Shown piece after piece: positions 57,736-64,000 of a stretch of 64,000 nucleotides of DNA. The notes beneath the pieces were generated by a model. The model worked only from the letters and a program-made list of their open reading frames with translations. It had not been told where the DNA came from and made no database searches. Position numbers and translations under genes: made by a program. The DNA lies in NCBI GenBank assembly GCA_022578605.1, contig MU394093.1, positions 291,179-355,178 on the forward strand, in the 5' to 3' direction. The DNA comes from Camillea tinctor. Taxonomy: Eukaryota; Ascomycota; Sordariomycetes; Xylariales; Xylariaceae. Every line of letters begins with the position of its first letter. Position 1 is the first letter of the stretch.

Positions 57736-60700
57736 CTTACTTTATTTTTTTTCGCGAAAAATCGCAAACTTACTATACTACTTTCGTTTAACCTATCTTT
57801 TTAATTTAATTATAATTTAGTTCCTTTTAATTAACGTTTTTATTGCTTTATTAAGTATTGCTTTTATTATTACATTTATTAAGTTACAATTTTTATAAAT
57901 TTATTAAATATTATCGATTTCTTAATTTTTATATAACTACCATAAAGCTATTAAGTTAATTATAAGTCTTTTTTTATTAATAGTTCTTATTTATACAAAG
58001 CATTAATATAAAAAAAATAAGTTAATATAAAATATAAAAAGGATTTTTAAGTAAAATATGCAGTTTATAATTATATTAAATATTCGATATATTACATATT
58101 TAACATTAAATTTTTAAACTATTTTATAAATCTTACTTATAAGCATATTGCATATTACTTGCTTATATTTAGTAAAAAACTAATAAATTATATTGCTTAT
58201 AATTTTTAGCTTATTATTTTATATTATAAGTTTTTTATTTTTTAATATAATAAAGTAACCGATTTATAAACTTATATCTTTATTATTAGCAAATAAACTA
58301 TTTACAAACATATATAAACAAAAGTTTTTTAAGTTAAAAAAAACAAAGTTAAAACTACGCTTTTTATTAGCTATTTACTATTAAATTTAAATATTTAAAA
58401 CCTTAGCTTTTTTAATGCTAAGTTTTATATGTTACGCAGCTATTAAGTAATTAAAAGCTACTTTTAGTTAGCAAATAAAAGAAATATAAGCTTTTTAAGC
58501 TTTTTACTCCACATACTTTTTAGTTATATTAAAGGCTTTAAAATTTAGCAATTTTAATTTTTTAGCTTAACTTTTTTATTTAATTAAAATATTGTACCTT
58601 TTTTTATAAACTACTAAGCGCAATTTATTAAAGTTTTCAATTGCTTCGTTTTTTAATATTTTTTAAAAACGTGCTTTAATATTAACTTTAATTAATGCTT
58701 TATTTTCTTTCTTTAAGAATTTTAAAGTATTAATATTTAATATATTATTAATTTATAAGCTTATTATTTTAAAAAGTTATTCTTTTTTTATAATTAATAA
58801 ACAAAAGTTAAAAACTAACGATTTTATGCTTAATTTATATTAATAATATTTTAAATATGTTTCAAACTAATATATACTTAATTTTATAAGTCCATATAGT
58901 AATTTTATAACACGTAACAGCGTTTTTTCGAAATATTTATTTTTTAATTTTAATAATAAGTATATAAAAATTACGCGTTATATTAAAGTTTTTAACTATG
59001 TATATACTATTATAATGTCGCAAATTATAATTTTTATACTTTACTATCGGAATATTAGTATTAAAGCCATTATTAGCTTTTAGCTTGCTTTTTAAATAGT
59101 TAAGGCATATGTTATAATAAATTTTTTATTTAAGTTTTTATACTTTTATACCACTAATTTAAACTTTTTATATAAAGTAACTATATTTTTTCCTTTAACT
59201 TTTTAAACTATTTATAATTTAAACACCATAGCATTTTAGTAAACCGCTTTATTGTATATAATAAGTTATAAAATGCTATTTACAAATAATACATTTAACT
59301 TTATAAAGTTTAATGCTTTATATAGTTTTTTAAAGGTTATAATTTTTTCTTTAAACCAAAATTTAAATGTTAAAGCTAAATCGTTTTTTTTTTTATATTT
59401 ATGTAAATAGCGTTTTAAATGTATATAATGTTTAAGTCTTTTTTAGGAATTACTTTATAGTTTTTAAGGTTAAATTGTTATTTAAGTAATTTAACTATTA
59501 AGTTTTATAAAAGTTTTAAATTTTTTTTAAGTTAAATGTATAGTTTAACATATAAGCTTTTAAACGTAAAAGTTTTACTTAACGCGTTAAATGCTATAAT
59601 TACTTTTTTGTTTATAATTGCTAAAACTTTATAAAGTTTTTTTTACTTGCTTTTTTTTTTATAAATTAAAACGTTATTATTTAAAAGTAATAATTTTAAT
59701 AAAGTTTTTTATATATTAAAGCTATTTTAAGTATTTATAGCATTTTTTATTAACTTTTATGTTTTAATTTTTTTAACTTTTATTATTGCTTTTTAAACTA
59801 TAGTTGCTTTTTATAACTATAAAGGTATTAAGAGTAAGTTTATATTAATTTTTAAGTATGCTTTAAAAACTAAAAGTATAAAAATTAAGCTATTAAAGTT
59901 TGCTATATTATTAATAGCTTTAACTGCTATTTATAACTAAAATGCTTTAAAACTTTATACTTTTTTTAAGATAATTTTATACGCTTTTTAAATAAATTTA
60001 TAATACTTTTTAACTTTTTTAATAAATTAATGCGCCTTTATTAATATTTGCTTATATGTAACTTTTATAAGTTAGGCTTTATTTTAAAATTTAATACTGT
60101 TAAAATTAATTTTAACATTATATATAATAACGTTTAGTAAGTTAAAGTAAGTGTTAATTTAATATTTTTTAAGAGCTTTTTACGTTTTTTTTATTAAAAT
60201 AGTTCTTAAAAATCGGGTTACTTAAAAGCTAATTATTGCATCGATAACATATAAAACCGGTTTTTTATTAAAATATATAATATTAATAATAACCTTGTAG
60301 TTAAAGTTTATTTTAAGGTTTTTAAAATTAAATTTAAATCTTTAAAGTACTTTATTTTTAATTTAGCAATAATAGCAAAACTTGTTAATTTTTTTAATGT
60401 TTTTAATGTTAACTTTATACTTTGCTTTATTTAAAAGGTTATATAATTTGCTTACAAATAAGTAACTAAACTAAATATAAATGCAGTAAAGCTTTATTTT
60501 TATAAAGTATATTACTTCGTTTAATTAAAATTATAAATGTTTTTATTTGCGAATAATACTTATAGTTACTTTATTTTTGCATATTAATTAGTTAATAACA
60601 TTATTAAAGTATACTTTTAAGTAGTTTATATTTTTAAAGCATAGTAAGAATAGTATATTTATTTTTATAACGTAGAAATTTACGTAGCTAAATAAAGTGT

Positions 60701-63590
60701 TTACTGTTATTATGCTTAATAACTTTATTGGTTTTTTGTTTTTAAAATAAATGTTTGCTTTACTTACTTAATTACTATTTATTTTTAAATATTTATTAAA
60801 GTACTTATTAATTAAAGCTTAATATTGTCTTTTTTTAGCTATAAATACCTTTATTGCTTTTATATTAAACATAATGCTTTAAAATACAGTTTTTACGTAG
60901 CAGTTAAAAATAAAAGTAGTATTAATATTAAAAATATTAGTTATTAAGTCTACTATTTAATAAATTAATTTAACTTAATATTAAAATGTTTAGTTATATA
61001 AGTAAACTGCTATTATGTACTATTTGTTTTTTTATATATCTTATTTATATGCATCCTGTTTTTTAGTTTTTAATTCTAAAGTTGCATTTTTAATTTTTTT
61101 ATAGTTTGCTAAAAATATTGCGTAATTTTCCTTACTTTATCCTTTTTAGTTTTTTTATTGTAATTTTACATTTTTTTATTTTCGTTTAAAATGTTTAGTT
61201 AATTAACACCTTTTTTTTTTATATACTTAATATTTACGCTTTTATGTTTTTATTTATTATTTAAAGTAATACTTATTACCTTTATTATTGCAATAATATT
61301 TATAGTTAACATAAAATTAGTGAGTTTTATTATTACTATTACTATTGCTTTTTTTAATTATAAAGTATTAACGAGCACTTTTAATATTTTTATAAGTATT
61401 AATAAATGCTTTAAGCTTATTAACTAAGTTTTTAAATTGATATGCTAGCTTAAAAAATGCGTATTATAATTAGAAAACGTTGCAGCATGCTTAATGCATA
61501 ATTACAATTAGCTATTGCTTTTTTTAAAACTTTAATTTTAGCGCTTTTTAGCAAAAAAATAGTTTATTTAATATAATTTAAAGTATTTTTAAATTAATTT
61601 TACTTTTATTAGCTTTTTTTGCTTTTATGCTAAAAAATATAGTTACTATTTAATTATAATAGTATTATACTTTATTTTGTTTTATATTAAAATAGCGTTT
61701 TATTGCGAAATATATGTTAATAAAGCATTAATATTTTAATATATTATAAAAAAAATACATTGCTGCTTTACTTATTAAAATTATTAAAAACATAGCATAA
61801 AATTAACTTTATTTAATTTTAATTATATAGCATATATTTAAAAAAAACTTAAACTTATTTTTAAAAATATTATATGCTTTTTTAGTATAGTTATTTTTTT
61901 TGTTTTATATTTTTTTAAATTGCTTAACAATTGTAAAAAAGCATATATTATTTGCGACTTTTTTTAAAAAAATTATGTAGTAAAATTGCCTTTTTTAGTT
62001 TTTAATTAATATATATGCTTGCTTATATTTACTACCTTTAAAAATAAGCAGTTAACTTATTAAAAAAAAAAAACTATAACTTTTAAGGTTTTATGCAAGC
62101 TTTTGCTTTTTATTTAAGTAGCTTAAAAAAAGTAGTTAATATAAAAAGCTTTAAAAATATTTTTATTTTAAAAAAATATATAAGTATAGTAGCTATGCAC
62201 TTAAAAATACAGCGTTTCTTTAGCTTTAATTACTTCTTTTAAGTAAATATAGTTATAAGTATTCTAAAGTTTAATAAAGTGCAAATATAAAAAAAAAATA
62301 TTAAAAAAGCGCAGTTTATTAACGTAATACTTTAATATTATAAACAAAATTATACTTAAAAGTATATTTTTTAATGTATTTTTAAAAAAAAAAAAAGAGA
62401 AGAAAGTTGCTGCTTATATTAAAGTTTTTTTAATATAAAAAATACTTTATATAACTTATATTGCTTAGTTTTATAATTATTTAAAAAAGTAAAAAAAGAG
62501 AAGTAAAAAAAATGTACTTAAGTGGCAAAGTTAAAGGATTTGATGGCATAAGTAGCATTATTGTGTATATTGCGGGGGAGTTGCAGATAGTGCGACTATC
62601 TAGTGGTTTTAAAGTCTATTGCGCTTAATATTAAGGGTTAAGTAGAAAAATTATTGTTAATAGATTAATTATTTTAAAGTCGTAATCTTACTTTTTTATT
62701 AATAATAAATAGTTTAGCGTAGTTATTTTTATAAAAGTTTAAAATGTTAGTTTAAAGTTATGCACTGAAGTTTTTAGGTTAAAACGTGCTATATAATAAA
62801 GTTAAAAAAAAAAAAGAGAATTACAAGGCTATTTTTTCTTTTTTTTAAATAACTTAAAAACAGTTGTTTTTTATGTTAATTAGTAAGGCTACTTTTTTTT
62901 AACTTTATGTAAGTTTTTTTTATATTAAAGTGGCATTAGCAGGATTTTCCATTTTACTAATGCATTAAAATATGTTACGTAATTTTTATTAACTTTATAA
63001 ACGTAAATACTTTGTTTTATTATGGCTATATAAAGTGTAAACCGGAATTGTTATAGCATTTACTTAAAATTATGTTGTTTAAACTTTTTAAAGCGTTTTT
63101 AATATTTTATTAACGCTTTTTTAAGTGTAAAAGCCGTTGAACAAAAGTTATTATTTTTAATATTTTATATAAAAATTAGCGCTTATATTGCTTTTTATTG
63201 TAAAGTACTAATTACGTAGTCGAAGGTTTTTTATTTTAATACTTAAAAATTAAATGCTTAAAAAACGCTTTAGTTTATTACAAGTAGTAATGTTATAAGT
63301 TTTTATAATTAATTTAGATTTTTTAAAGCTATAACATTATTATTTTTAATAGGTTTTTATTGTTTTTTTTAAGACTACTATTGTTATTATTAGGTTTTTT
63401 AAGTTAAAAGACTTAATTAACTGTTGCCTAACATTATAAATAATAATATTATTAAGAATAAAGGTAATATAGATCGTTATTTTTAAAAAAGGAAGGAATA
63501 TAAGTTATATGTTGCAAAATAAAATGTTTAAAAAGCTTATTTATTTAATATAAAAAAAATGCTAATATTATTATTACTATATTTTATCTT

Positions 63591-63682
63591 GCTATACTTT
63601 TAAATAAAAGTATAAAATATTAATAATAGTTTCTCGTATTTACTTTAAATTGCTATGCTTTTAAATAGAAATATAAAGTATT
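63591..63682. repeat. Short tandem duplication next to the right LTR
   Basis: Two imperfect copies (about 32 bases each, from about 63591 and 63652) of a GCTATRCTTTTAAATARAA-type segment lie just inside the right LTR. They differ mostly by transitions. This could be a tandem array in the untranslated part of the element. Confidence 0.5.
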
Positions 63683-63739
63683 TAAAAGAACTTTTACTTT
63701 GCAAATCTATGTTGCTATATGTTTAACAACACTAATTAG

Positions 63740-63905
63740 TATTAGTAAGTGTACGTACTAAAAAAAATAAAAAATAATAAATGTAAGAAACGGTTATGTA
63801 TTTGTGTTTAAAGAAGAAATTATTTAATTGAGATTACGCGGGAAGGTGCAACCTATTTATGTGCGGGGTACATGGTGACTTCCTGTCCTTGTCATGCAAC
63901 CATTA
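63740..63905. repeat. Right LTR of the RIP-mutated element
   Basis: 166-bp partner of the left repeat. Its distal half (about 63835-63902) keeps many G and C where the left copy has A and T, so this edge was mutated less. Confidence 0.85.

Positions 63906-64000
<95 letters not shown>
63905..64000. repeat. (TAA)n microsatellite at the window end
   Basis: About 31 perfect TAA units immediately outside the right LTR, running off the window. Shorter TAA runs flank the left LTR too, so the element may have inserted into a TAA-rich target. Confidence 0.95.

Larger units (their letters stand above)
57570..63905. mobile_element. RIP-degenerated LTR retrotransposon
   Basis: Two direct repeats of 166 bp (57570-57735 and 63740-63905) enclose about 6.0 kb, the size of a Gypsy or Copia element. 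The repeats align without a single gap. They show 34 differences, all transitions, as RIP predicts. AATAA lies on both outer sides and could be a 5-bp target duplication, but the surrounding TAA repeats make that weak. No gag or pol frame survives. A purine-rich tract lies just inside the left repeat on the minus strand, so the element may read right to left. The superfamily cannot be told from the sequence. Confidence 0.85.
57230..64000. repeat. AT-rich RIP block
   Basis: About 6.8 kb of overwhelmingly A/T sequence with TTA, TAA and TATA words and no open frame of gene length on either strand. It contrasts sharply with the gene-bearing DNA to its left. The transition-only differences between the two terminal repeats inside it point to repeat-induced point mutation as the cause. 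A slightly GC-richer pocket survives at about 62520-62640. Confidence 0.85.

Noticed and set aside
57570..63905. Terminal inverted repeats (DNA transposon) as an explanation of the right block
   Set aside because: The end repeats are in direct, not inverted, orientation over 166 gap-free positions.

Overview
The window looks like nuclear DNA of a filamentous ascomycete (Pezizomycotina, probably Sordariomycetes). The evidence is short 50-100 bp GT..AG introns, fungal-only protein families (Zn2Cys6 regulator, LraA/LraC), long pyrimidine-rich leaders, and an AT-rich block whose repeat copies differ only by C/T and G/A transitions, the signature of RIP. I placed all exon borders by reading splice sites and checking that the reading frame closes. 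No database search was run.

Layout: 1-9.2 kb holds no gene I can support. From 9.2 to 33.5 kb there is a housekeeping block dominated by RNA and translation: a Prp24/SART3-type U6 snRNP factor (+), a seven-exon DEAH-box helicase of the DHX29/YLR419W type (-), GCN1 (+, 2684 aa), ribosomal protein eL19 (+, start codon split by an intron) and mitochondrial serine hydroxymethyltransferase (+). A second gene-poor stretch follows (33.5-39.7 kb), then a CECR5-like HAD hydrolase (+).

From 42.2 to 50.8 kb lies a compact L-rhamnose catabolism cluster: L-rhamnose 1-dehydrogenase lraA (-), divergent L-rhamnonate dehydratase lraC (+), and a Zn2Cys6 activator (+) that is the likely rhaR. They would turn L-rhamnose into its lactone (LraA) and L-rhamnonate into 2-keto-3-deoxy-L-rhamnonate (LraC) under the control of the adjacent regulator. 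The lactonase and aldolase steps (lraB, lraD) are not in the window. The regulator carries a striking 15-fold His-Asp dipeptide run just before its zinc cluster.

The right side (52-57.2 kb) has accessory genes: a small secreted four-cysteine protein, a zinc alcohol/formaldehyde dehydrogenase, and a convergent fumarylacetoacetate-hydrolase-family enzyme whose promoter abuts AT-rich DNA. From about 57.2 kb to the end is a gene-free, extremely AT-rich block. I resolve it as a RIP-destroyed LTR retrotransposon of about 6.3 kb (two 166-bp LTRs, 34 differences, all transitions), followed by a (TAA)n tract running off the window.

Across the noncoding DNA the palindrome ACCTAGGT and its TACC/GGTA satellites recur far more often than chance and avoid exons. 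This is the most pervasive structure that the genes do not explain.
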